This document shows positions 17,525 to 24,574 of a DNA stretch of 64,000 bases, in pieces. The DNA lies in NCBI RefSeq assembly GCF_022828475.1, contig NZ_CP059557.1, positions 2,356,001-2,420,000 of the forward strand. The letters are read 5' to 3'. The translations under genes were made by a program, and so were the position numbers. This stretch comes from Saccharopolyspora gloriosae (GTDB lineage Bacteria > Actinomycetota > Actinomycetes > Mycobacteriales > Pseudonocardiaceae). The notes beneath the pieces were generated by a model. It made no database searches and was not told where the DNA came from. It worked only from the letters and a program-made list of their open reading frames with translations. Each line of letters starts with the position of its first letter. Position 1 is the first letter of the stretch.

Positions 17525-17664
17525 CCCGGCGCCGCCGTTCAGCTGAGCCTCCGCCACCACTTCCACCGGTCGAATGGGCCTCTGACTCCACGGGGCTGGT
17601 CAGATCACCGGTCGAATGGGCCGTTGACCCGGTGTCGGCGTGTGGTGGGGCAACTCGGGTCACA

Positions 17665-17693
17665 TTGACAGTGGTGGGGGGCTTTGTTCGGAT
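17665..17693 (+). promoter_or_regulatory. Promoter of the ssuD leader
   Basis: TTGACA (17665-17670), 17 bases, TCGGAT (17688-17693). The GTG start of the leader peptide lies seven bases on, at 17700, so the transcript should be leaderless. Confidence 0.65.
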
Positions 17694-17699
17694 GGACGG

Positions 17700-17774
17700 G
17701 TGTTGTTGCCGCTGCTGACCCGACGTCGTCACGTGGATCTCGTGCGCGTCGCGGCGCAGGGCTGTCGTCGCTGA
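17700..17774 (+). CDS. RRHVDL-type leader peptide upstream of ssuD
   Basis: A 24-residue ORF from GTG ending LLTRRRHVDLVRVAAQGC-R-R-stop, matching the leader before ssuE at most positions, including the A/V-A-Q-G-C end. The conserved cysteine codon is followed by only two codons. It is separated from ssuD by 323 bases (17775-18097) in which I see no gene. That long leader contains short inverted repeats, for example around CGAAATCGCTCGGTTTCG, that might take part in attenuation. Confidence 0.75.
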   Translation: MLLPLLTRRRHVDLVRVAAQGCRR

Positions 17775-18097
17775 CGTTCGGTTCCGCCGAGACCGGTTCG
17801 CCGTGACTTCCCGGCTTCGTGATCCCCTGGCGATCGCGACCGCCCGAACTTGATCCCGGCCGGTGGTCGACCACCTGCGCGCAGAACCTGCTTCCCGTGA
17901 TCCGGGAGTCGAAAACGGTGGCCGCGCAACCGAAATCGCTCGGTTTCGCAGCGGGACGGCGGGCGGTGATCCGCTCGACCGAGGTCCTGCGGGCTGCGGA
18001 CCGCGATCTCGCTAAGCCACGCCGAACTCCCGGACCCCGCGCCGAACTCCCGAATCCACTGCCCGCTCATCCCCGACGCACACCTCGGAGAAGTCTG

Positions 18098-19264
18098 ATG
18101 TCGCTCACGTTCCACTGGTTCCTGCCCACCTACGGCGACAGTCGTTACCTCGTCGGCGGTGGTCACGGCGTCGCGACCTCGACCGCGGCGGGAGCACGAC
18201 CGGCCACGTTGCAGTACCTGGGCCAGATCGCGCGCAGCGCCGAACAGCTCGGTTTCGAGGGTGCGCTGACGCCGACGGGCGCGTGGTGCGAGGACGCGTG
18301 GCTGTCCACGGCGATGCTCGCGGAATCCACGGAGCGGCTGAAGTTCCTCGTCGCGTTCCGCCCCGGCCTGCTGTCGCCGACGTTGGGCGCGCAGATGGCC
18401 GCGACGTTCCAGCGGCACTCGGGCAAGCGGCTGCTGCTCAACGTCGTCACCGGCGGGGAGAGCCACGAGCAGCGCGCCTACGGCGACTTCCTCGACAAGG
18501 AGGGCCGCTACGCGCGGTGCGACGAGTTCCTGCACGTGGTGCGCGCGTTGTGGCGCGGTGAGCGGGTGGACTTCAGCGGCGAGCACGTGCAGGTGGAGGG
18601 CGCGGAGCTGACGCGCACGCCGGATCCGGTGCCGGACATCTACTTCGGCGGTTCCTCGCCCGCGGCCGGAAACGTGGCCGCGAAGCATTCCGACGTGTAC
18701 CTGACGTGGGGCGAGCCGCCCGCGAAGGTCGCGGAGAAGATCGCGTGGATCAAGTCGCTGGCCGCCGAGCAGGGCCGCACGCCGCGCTTCGGCATCCGGT
18801 TGCACGTGATCAGCAGGGACACCTCGGAGCAGGCGTGGGCCGAGGCGCGGCGGCTGCTGGACGCCATCGACCCGAAGACGATCGAGCAGGTGCAGAGCGG
18901 CCTGAACCGCAGCGAATCCGAGGGCCAGCGCCGGATGCTGGACCTGCACGGCGGTTCCACGGCGGACCTGGAGATCTACCCGAACCTGTGGGCCGGTGTC
19001 GGCCTGGTGCGCGGCGGTGCCGGGACGGCGCTGGTCGGCAGCCACGAGGAGGTCGCCGCGCGCATCGAGGAGTACGCCGCGCTCGGCTTGGACGAGTTCG
19101 TGCTCTCCGGGCACCCGCACTTGGAGGAGGCGTACTGGTTCGGCGAGGGCGTGCTGCCGATCCTGGAGCGCAAGGGCCTGTGGAGCCACCCCGGCAACCC
19201 GGAGCGGCCGGCGGGCCAGAGCATCCCGTTCGCCGGTTCCCCAGAGCCCGCGGCGGCTTCCTGA
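18098..19264 (+). CDS. ssuD: FMNH2-dependent alkanesulfonate monooxygenase
   Basis: Releases sulfite from alkanesulfonates using reduced flavin and O2, allowing sulfonates to serve as sulfur source. The 388-residue luciferase-like TIM barrel opens LTFHWFLPTYGDSRYL, then FEGALTPTGAWCEDAWLSTAML (cysteine near 65), RPGLLSPTLGAQMAATFQRHSGKRLLLNVVTGG and a C-terminal LSGHPHLEEAYWFGEGVLPIL, all typical of SsuD. The ATG at 18098 follows CGGAGAAG. Its partner reductase ssuE is 2.3 kb upstream, and both carry the same kind of leader peptide. No SsuABC transporter is in the window, but an MFS gene with the same leader is nearby. Confidence 0.93.
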   Translation: MSLTFHWFLPTYGDSRYLVGGGHGVATSTAAGARPATLQYLGQIARSAEQLGFEGALTPTGAWCEDAWLSTAMLAESTERLKFLVAFRPGLLSPTLGAQMAATFQRHSGKRLLLNVVTGGESHEQRAYGDFLDKEGRYARCDEFLHVVRALWRGERVDFSGEHVQVEGAELTRTPDPVPDIYFGGSSPAAGNVAAKHSDVYLTWGEPPAKVAEKIAWIKSLAAEQGRTPRFGIRLHVISRDTSEQAWAEARRLLDAIDPKTIEQVQSGLNRSESEGQRRMLDLHGGSTADLEIYPNLWAGVGLVRGGAGTALVGSHEEVAARIEEYAALGLDEFVLSGHPHLEEAYWFGEGVLPILERKGLWSHPGNPERPAGQSIPFAGSPEPAAAS

Positions 19265-19546
19265 GCGGATTCTCCGCGATCCGCGATGATTTTCGCGGTC
19301 GCACCCGGTGTGGGCCGGGTGCGACCGGAGATCCCGCCGCTGCCTGCCGCCGTCCGGGGCAGAACCGGCGTGGCAGCGGCGGGACCGGTTCCGCCCGGCC
19401 CGTGTCGGGGTCGGGACCGGGCGGGTTCCCGGCTCGCTCGGAGGAGGCGGGGAGAGCCGCGAACCGGGAGTTCTTCGCGCCGTAGCGCGGAATTCAGGCG
19501 ATGAAAGTCGGCAGTGCGCCCGTTGCGGACGGGCAGAGCGCGCGGC

Positions 19547-19882
19547 CTAGGTGCCCGGCGTTCGGGCGGGTCCGGCGCAGGTGCGCCGGGCCGTGTACGA
19601 GGTGCCCGCAGACGCAGCGCAGCGGTCCTCGATCAGACCGCTGGAGACGATGCCATCGTCCGTCGCTGGGGCCGCAGGCCCACGGCGCACCGGTCTCGCG
19701 GATGATCCGGAGCAGCGCGAGCGGGCGCGGCGGCGCAGCGACTCCCGCGCACAGTCCGGGCAGGATGCCGCACAGCGGGTCGCAGCTGTCCGGAGCAGCC
19801 GCCCGCACAACGTTTTCCGGCGCGAACCGGGTTCGATCATGTGGACCACGCCGCCCGGCGTGGTGGATGAGTACCAGTCCAT
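19547..19882 (-). CDS. Small cysteine-rich protein of unknown function
   Basis: A 111-residue protein beginning MDWYSSTTPGGVVHMIEPGSR. It has scattered cysteines, including K-T-L-C-G-R (about 24-29) and S-C-P-D-C-A-R-E (about 40-47), suggesting a zinc-binding N-terminal unit as in small actinomycete proteins found next to XRE/DUF397 pairs. Third-position GC stays high to the end. A GAGGAGG lies upstream of the ATG at 19882. An overlapping frame from 19892 is also open, but its codon use is worse at the N-terminus. It is divergent from the XRE gene. The preceding gap 19265-19546 shows nothing else. Confidence 0.45.
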   Translation of the reverse strand: MDWYSSTTPGGVVHMIEPGSRRKTLCGRLLRTAATRCAASCPDCARESLRRRARSRCSGSSARPVRRGPAAPATDDGIVSSGLIEDRCAASAGTSYTARRTCAGPARTPGT

Positions 19883-19918
19883 CCATGCCCACCTCCTCGC
19901 ACTGTCGGTAGCGATGCT

Positions 19919-19970
19919 TAAACTCTCCGTGTCAGCTAGTGACTTGTAAGCTAGCGGCTAGTCGCTAGCC
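19919..19970 (+). promoter_or_regulatory. Promoter and CTAG-rich operator before the XRE gene
   Basis: TAAACT (19919-19924) is followed by CTCCGTG, the palindrome-like GTCAGCTAGTGAC (19931-19943), AAGCTAGCG (19948-19956) and CGCTAGC (19963-19969). The words ACTCTCCGTG and AAGCTAGCG recur near 21129-21158 at the far end of the cassette, suggesting a shared regulator, most simply the XRE protein itself. Confidence 0.5.
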
Positions 19971-20007
19971 TCGATAGCCCCCTGATCGGGCGAAAGTTGA
20001 GTGGCGC

Positions 20008-20862
20008 ATGTCGAACGCAAGGCAGATGACGCTGGGCAAGCTGATCCGCGATCTGCGGAAGTCGGCCAAGGTGACGGTGCAACAAGCCGCCACCCATCTG
20101 GACTGCTCGGTCGCCAAGATCGGCCACTGGGAGCGCGGTCTTTACAAGACCAACCGCAGCGAGCTGGCGGACCTGCTCGCCATGTACGGAGTTGACGAAG
20201 AGACGCGAGAACGTGCCGAAAACCTGCGGCGTGAGGCGGCGAAAACACAGAAGGACTCAGAATGGTGGGACCCGTTCGACCTGCCGAAATGGTTTTCGCC
20301 GTTCGTTGGATTGGAACAGGAAGCGATCGAGGTGTTCACGTTCGAACTCGGGATCATTCCTGGTCTGCTGCAAACGCGCGACTATGCACGCGAGATCCAC
20401 AAAGCGGGACGGATGACGTTCGGTGAGGGGCAGATTGAGGACTTGGTGGAGCTGAGGGCGCGGCGGCAGGAACGGCTGTCCGATGATGATCCGCTGGTGG
20501 TGCGGGCGGTGATCGCAGAGGAGGCGCTGCATCGGCTGTGGGGCGACGCTGGTGTGATGAGTGAGCAGCTGGACGCCCTGCTGAAGCACGCCGAGCGGGA
20601 CAATGTCGTCATTCGAGTGTTGCCATTCGCGGCGGGTGCTCACCTGAGCCCGCAGGGCTCGTTCGCGGTGCTCCGGTTCCCGGCGAACACAGCCGACATG
20701 GCATTCATTGACACTCCGTTGAGCGGTCGCATTGTGGACAATTCAAGGGATACCTCGGAGCTGTCCAGGATGTTCAGTGAATTGCAGCATTCCGCTTTGA
20801 GTGCCGATGAGTCATTGGCGCTTGTGCGTACACTGTCCGACGGGTTTCGTTGTCGTCAGTGA
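20008..20862 (+). CDS. XRE-family regulator with DUF5753 (Scr1-like)
   Basis: A 284-residue protein. The N-terminal helix-turn-helix (about 7-60) includes LGKLIRDLRKSAKVTVQQAATHLDCSVAKIGHWERG. The C-terminal DUF5753 domain runs from FSPFVGLEQEAIEVFTFELGIIPGLLQTRDYAREIH to the end. Such proteins are paired with DUF397 proteins in actinomycetes. Some pairs regulate development, and they have been compared to toxin-antitoxin-like modules. The DUF397 gene follows after 10 bases. CTAG-containing sites flank the cassette. The codon use is less GC-extreme than that of neighbouring metabolic genes. Confidence 0.88.
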   Translation: MSNARQMTLGKLIRDLRKSAKVTVQQAATHLDCSVAKIGHWERGLYKTNRSELADLLAMYGVDEETRERAENLRREAAKTQKDSEWWDPFDLPKWFSPFVGLEQEAIEVFTFELGIIPGLLQTRDYAREIHKAGRMTFGEGQIEDLVELRARRQERLSDDDPLVVRAVIAEEALHRLWGDAGVMSEQLDALLKHAERDNVVIRVLPFAAGAHLSPQGSFAVLRFPANTADMAFIDTPLSGRIVDNSRDTSELSRMFSELQHSALSADESLALVRTLSDGFRCRQ

Positions 20863-20872
20863 GGAGTCGACC

Positions 20873-21064
20873 GTGTCCGACACGGACTGGAAGAAGTCGT
20901 CGCGAAGCGCGCAGGCGAGTAACTGTGTGGAAACCGCCAAAAGGGGTGGATTTCCGGCAATTCGCGACTCCAAGGATCCGGCGGGGCCGTGGCTGCGGTT
21001 ATCCGATGAGGTGTTCGGCCGGTTCGTCCAAGGGGTCAAGCTGGGCGAGTACACGGGGCGCTGA
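20873..21064 (+). CDS. DUF397-domain protein
   Basis: A 63-residue protein from GTG 20873 (GAGGAG six bases before) with the complete DUF397 pattern: W-K-K-S-S-R-S at 6-12, N-C-V-E at 17-20, A-I-R-D-S-K-D-P near 29-36 and a hydrophobic end VFGRFVQGVKLGEY. DUF397 proteins are partners of the XRE/DUF5753 regulators directly upstream, as here. Starting at the upstream in-frame ATG would add residues translated from the end of the XRE gene, so it is rejected. Confidence 0.88.
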   Translation: MSDTDWKKSSRSAQASNCVETAKRGGFPAIRDSKDPAGPWLRLSDEVFGRFVQGVKLGEYTGR

Positions 21065-21121
21065 GTCGTGAAGCGCGCCGCTTCCGGATCTCTGGGGCGG
21101 CGCGCCGCCACCTCCACCCCA

Positions 21122-21165
21122 GGCTAGCAAGCTAGCGCTGCCTGATACTCTCCGTGATTACTAGA
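21122..21165 (+). promoter_or_regulatory. CTAG-rich operator and promoter before the small gene at 21205
   Basis: GGCTAGCAAGCTAGCG (21122-21137), then a TGATACT -10-like element (21143-21149) and CTCCGTGATTACTAGATCAC. AAGCTAGCG and ACTCTCCGTG repeat the arrangement seen upstream of the XRE gene, though in a different order. Confidence 0.45.
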
Positions 21166-21204
21166 TCACGAAAAGTGATAATCGCGGGTGAGAAGGGTCG
21201 TGTG

Positions 21205-21420
21205 ATGGCGACGTTGCCGTGTGTGTGGCACTACGAGGAGGCGCACGACCTCACGTTCCGCTGGGGGCGCAAGGACGGCTACATCGCGGTCCTCAACGGT
21301 GATCGCACCTACGAACACCACGATCACGGCCTGGTCGCCCGAATCCCGGTCGCCGCCGCCTGGGTCAGCGGCGAGGACATCAGGAACAAAGCCCGCCGCT
21401 GGACCCGCGCGAACCGCTGA
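21205..21420 (+). CDS. Small protein of unknown function
   Basis: A 71-residue protein starting at ATG 21205, seven bases after GAAGGG; an in-frame ATG at 21154 would add a basic N-terminus and lies in the operator region. It has an acidic-aromatic N-terminus (WHYEEAHDLTFRWGR), a predicted beta-hairpin (GYIAVLNGDRTYEHHDHG) and a basic C-terminal helix (DIRNKARRWTRANR). The family is not recognised. Its promoter shares motifs with the XRE promoter, so it may belong to the same regulatory unit. Confidence 0.6.
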   Translation: MATLPCVWHYEEAHDLTFRWGRKDGYIAVLNGDRTYEHHDHGLVARIPVAAAWVSGEDIRNKARRWTRANR

Positions 21421-21432
21421 CCCGGCGCCGCG

Positions 21433-22758
21433 TCACCCCGTGGTGTCGAAGTGCAGGTCCTCCCGGCGGATGAGCAGGGTGGCGACCGTGCCGATGAGGC
21501 CGGTGAGGACCAGGTAGCCGCAGGCCAGCCACGGGGTGCCGCCGCCGGCGGCGAGCAGTGCGGTCACGATCAGCGGGGTCAGGCCGGACGCGTAGATGCC
21601 GGAGAACTGGTAGATGAACGACATCCCCGTGTAGCGCAGCCGCACCGGCGAGAGCTGCGCGTACAGGGTGCCCTGCGGGGCGTAGATCACCGAGTGGATC
21701 ACGCCGAGCACCAGCACGATCACCACTCCGGTCAGCAGCGGGCTACGCGTCTGGAACGCGAGGAACGCCGGGTACACCGAGAGGGCGAACAGCCCCGAGC
21801 CCAGCGCGTACAGCGCTCGTGGCGAATGCCGGTCGCCGAGCCTGCCCACGAAGGGGATCAGCACCGCGAGCACCAGCGCCGCCGCCATCACGCCGATCAG
21901 CACGTCGTTGCGCGGCAGGCCGAGCGTGCCGGTGGCGTAGGTCAGGAAGAACACGGCCCACGTGTTGAACGCGGCGCCCTCCGACCAGCGCGACAGCAGG
22001 CCGAGCAGGGTGTTGCGGCGGTTCACCCGCTCCCGGAACAGTTCGAAGAACGGGATGCGCGCGGTGCCTTGCAGCGCCCGCATCTGCTGGAAGGCAGGGG
22101 TTTCCGCGACGCGCAACCGGATCACCAGGCCGACGACCACCAGCACCAGGCTCAGGCCGAACGCGATTCGCCAGCCGTAGCCGAGGAACTGCTCGTCGTC
22201 GAGGACGTTGCCCAGCAGCGCGAACAAGCCGGTGCCCAGGCCGAGTCCGAGCGCGAGCCCCACCTGCGGCCACGAGCCGTACAGCGAGCGCTTGCCGGGT
22301 GGCGCGTACTCGACGGCCATCAGCACCGCGCCCGCCCACTCGCCGCCGATCGCCAGGCCCTGGAACAACCGCAGCAGCACCAGCAGCAGCGGAGCCCACA
22401 TGCCGACCTGCTCGTAGGTGGGCAGCGCGCCCATCGCCGCCGTCGCCAGCCCCATCACGATCATGGTCGTGACCAGGGTGCGCTTGCGTCCGATGCGGTC
22501 GCCGATGTGTCCGAACAGGATCCCGCCCAGCGGGCGGGCGACGAAACCGACGAAGAACGTGGTGAACGCCAGCATCGTGCCCACCGTCGGATCGGCGGTG
22601 GGGAAGAACAGCTTGTCGAACACCAGGCTGGCGGCGGTGCTGTAGAGGAAAAAGTCGTACCACTCGACCGTCGTGCCGATCAGGCTGGACGTGATGACGG
22701 TGCGGACGTTCTTCTCCGACGAACCGTGCTCGGCCGGTTCGGTCACGGTGGTGCTCAT
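21433..22758 (-). CDS. MFS permease of the metabolite:H+ symporter type
   Basis: A 441-residue, 12-helix transporter. EKNVRTVITSSLIGTTVEWYDFFLYSTAASLVF at the N-terminus and RPLGGILFGHIGDRIGRKRTL between helices 2 and 3 mark the MHS group, which takes up organic acids, betaines and similar solutes. The ATG at 22758 has AGGAG ten bases upstream. A leaderless RRHVDL-like leader peptide ends 38 bases before it. That places the gene under the same kind of control as ssuE and ssuD and suggests a sulfur-containing substrate. The substrate cannot be read from the sequence. Confidence 0.85.
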   Translation of the reverse strand: MSTTVTEPAEHGSSEKNVRTVITSSLIGTTVEWYDFFLYSTAASLVFDKLFFPTADPTVGTMLAFTTFFVGFVARPLGGILFGHIGDRIGRKRTLVTTMIVMGLATAAMGALPTYEQVGMWAPLLLVLLRLFQGLAIGGEWAGAVLMAVEYAPPGKRSLYGSWPQVGLALGLGLGTGLFALLGNVLDDEQFLGYGWRIAFGLSLVLVVVGLVIRLRVAETPAFQQMRALQGTARIPFFELFRERVNRRNTLLGLLSRWSEGAAFNTWAVFFLTYATGTLGLPRNDVLIGVMAAALVLAVLIPFVGRLGDRHSPRALYALGSGLFALSVYPAFLAFQTRSPLLTGVVIVLVLGVIHSVIYAPQGTLYAQLSPVRLRYTGMSFIYQFSGIYASGLTPLIVTALLAAGGGTPWLACGYLVLTGLIGTVATLLIRREDLHFDTTG

Positions 22759-22796
22759 GTAGTGGAAGCTCCTGGCTGCGGTGGGGGAACGCTGGG

Positions 22797-22874
22797 TCAG
22801 GAGCCCGGACAGCTCGCCGACGCCACCCGCAGCAGATCCACGTGGTGACGCGTCGTGAGCAGAACCGTTCGCAC
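22797..22874 (-). CDS. RHHVDL-type leader peptide upstream of the MFS gene
   Basis: A 25-residue ORF from GTG with VLLTTRHHVDLLRVASASC followed by three residues and TGA. It differs from the two ssu leaders by RH for RR and A-S-A-S-C for A-Q-G-C, the latter ending being the commoner form in other actinomycetes. It starts seven bases after a TAACGT -10, so it should be leaderless. Its stop is 38 bases from the MFS start codon, close enough for translational coupling. Confidence 0.72.
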   Translation of the reverse strand: MRTVLLTTRHHVDLLRVASASCPGS

Positions 22875-22880
22875 GCGGCG

Positions 22881-22909
22881 ACGTTAGGAACGCGCCCCGG
22901 CGCTGTCAA
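22881..22909 (-). promoter_or_regulatory. Promoter of the MFS leader
   Basis: On the minus strand TTGACA (22909-22904), 17 bases, TAACGT (22886-22881), then six bases and the leader GTG at 22874. Geometry matches the promoters of the other two leader peptides. Confidence 0.7.
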
Positions 22910-23097
22910 CGATTCCGTGTCCACGACCACCTGCTGGGACGCGGGTTGCGAGTGCGCCGCGTCGTGTCGATCGCCGCGGCGCATGGAAGTCCATAGTGGA
23001 CGATCAATGTGGCGGATTGCACGTTCTGTGACGGTAACTTCCCGCATCGGTTGCGCGACGATGTGTGTGGAACAGGAACGCGCGGAAGGGGTTCGAC

Positions 23098-24510
23098 GTG
23101 GCTGCCGACCGACCGGAGAGTCGGGCAACGGACAATCGTGATCACAGCGGCAGTGCGCCGCCACCGGTCACCCGAATGGCCGCCACGCCGGCCGGCACCG
23201 GGCCGCCCTCCGCCCCGCCGGGCTCCGGGAGCAGGCAGGCGTGGTTGATCTGGGGCGCCGCCGTGCTCACCTACCTCGCCGCCGTGTTCCACCGGGGCAC
23301 GCTCGGCGTCGCGGGGCCGCTCGCCATCGAACGCTTCGAGGTCGGTCCCGCCGCGCTGAGCGCGTTCACCGTGCTGCAGGTCGGCATCTACGCAGCCATG
23401 CAAATCCCCACCGGGCTGCTGGTGGACCGCTTCGGCTCGCGGCGCATCCTCACCGCCGCCGTGCTGCTGCTCGGTTGCGGGCAGCTGCTGTTCGCGCTCG
23501 CCACGTCCTACCCGATGGGGCTGCTGGCCCGCGGCGTGCTCGGTGTGGGGGACGCGCTGACCTGGGTGAGCATCCTGCGGCTGGTCGCGACCCGGTTCTC
23601 CGCGCGCCAGTACGCGCTGGTCGCCACCGTCTCCGCCGCACTGGGTGCGCTCGGTGGCGTGGCGGCGACGTTCCCGTTGACCGCGCTGCTCGGCGCGCTC
23701 GGCTGGACCTGGACGTTCCTGCTGGTCGGCGCGATCACCGCGGCCTACGCGGCGGTGACGGCGGGCGTCGTGCGCGACGTTCCCGGCACCACCTCGGGCG
23801 GGCAAGACGCCGGGGAGATCCTGCGGAAGGTGCGCTCGGCCTGGGCGATCCCCGGTACGCGGCTGGCGTTCTGGGCGCACTTCGGCACGATGTTCGTGCC
23901 CAACGCGCTGAGCCTGCTGTGGGGCTACCCGTACCTCGTCGAAGCCGTCGGCGTGCCCCCGGCCACCGCGAGCGTCGTGCTCAGCCTCCTGATCATCGGA
24001 CAGGTCGCGGGCGGCCCGTTCGTCGGCGCGCTGATCGGGCGGTTCCCGGCGTGCCGGATGCCGATCGTGCTGGGTTACCTGGCCGGGAACGGGCTGGCGT
24101 GGCTGGTGCTGCTGAGCTTCGCGCGGCCACCGCTGGCCGTGGTGTGCGCGGCGTTCCTCGTGTTCGCGATGGGCGGTCCGGTCTCCAGCATCGCGTTCGC
24201 CCTGGTGCGCGACTACAACCCGATCAGCCAGGTCGGCACCGCCACCGGCATCGCCAACGTCGGCGGCCACAGCGCCACCGCGCTGAGCGTGCTGTCCGTG
24301 GGGCTGCTGCTGCAGTTGGCGGGCGACTATCGCGTCGCGATGCTGGCACTCCTGGCGTTCCTGCTGCTGAGCGTGTTCCGCACCGCCGTGTGGTGGCGCC
24401 GCACCCGCGCGGCCGTGCTCACCGCGCAGGACCGCGGCGACCCGGTGCCGGTGCTGGTGCGCCGGAGGCGCTGGGACCTCGCTGAGGAGGCGTCGGCTCC
24501 GGTCGCGTAG
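23098..24510 (+). CDS. MFS transporter
   Basis: A 470-residue, 12-helix permease: AWLIWGAAVLTYLAAVFHRGTLGVAGPLA in helix 1, GLLVDRFGSRRILTAAVLLLG between helices 2 and 3, and a second-half loop around GRFPACRMPIVLGYLAGNG. The start is GTG 23098, with GGAAGGG seven bases upstream. The N-terminal 45 residues are polar and proline/glycine-rich, and an internal ATG at 23176 is an alternative. It is divergent from the leader/MHS permease unit. Substrate unknown; the overall look is that of nitrate/hexuronate-like major facilitators, not a drug pump. Confidence 0.8.
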   Translation: MAADRPESRATDNRDHSGSAPPPVTRMAATPAGTGPPSAPPGSGSRQAWLIWGAAVLTYLAAVFHRGTLGVAGPLAIERFEVGPAALSAFTVLQVGIYAAMQIPTGLLVDRFGSRRILTAAVLLLGCGQLLFALATSYPMGLLARGVLGVGDALTWVSILRLVATRFSARQYALVATVSAALGALGGVAATFPLTALLGALGWTWTFLLVGAITAAYAAVTAGVVRDVPGTTSGGQDAGEILRKVRSAWAIPGTRLAFWAHFGTMFVPNALSLLWGYPYLVEAVGVPPATASVVLSLLIIGQVAGGPFVGALIGRFPACRMPIVLGYLAGNGLAWLVLLSFARPPLAVVCAAFLVFAMGGPVSSIAFALVRDYNPISQVGTATGIANVGGHSATALSVLSVGLLLQLAGDYRVAMLALLAFLLLSVFRTAVWWRRTRAAVLTAQDRGDPVPVLVRRRRWDLAEEASAPVA

Positions 24511-24540
24511 CGCGCTCGACCGGCGCACCCGAACCCGCGT

Positions 24541-24574
24541 CAGGTGAATGTCCCACTTGCCCGGGGCGGATTCT
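24541..24574 (+). repeat. Left arm of hairpin repeat H1, cut by an IS30-type insertion
   Basis: CAGGTGAATGTCCCACTTG (24541-24559) pairs with CAAGGGGACATTCACCTG at 26036-26053, 1.5 kb away on the other side of the insertion element. Intact copies H2 and H3 show the two arms only 18-25 bases apart. Confidence 0.8.
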
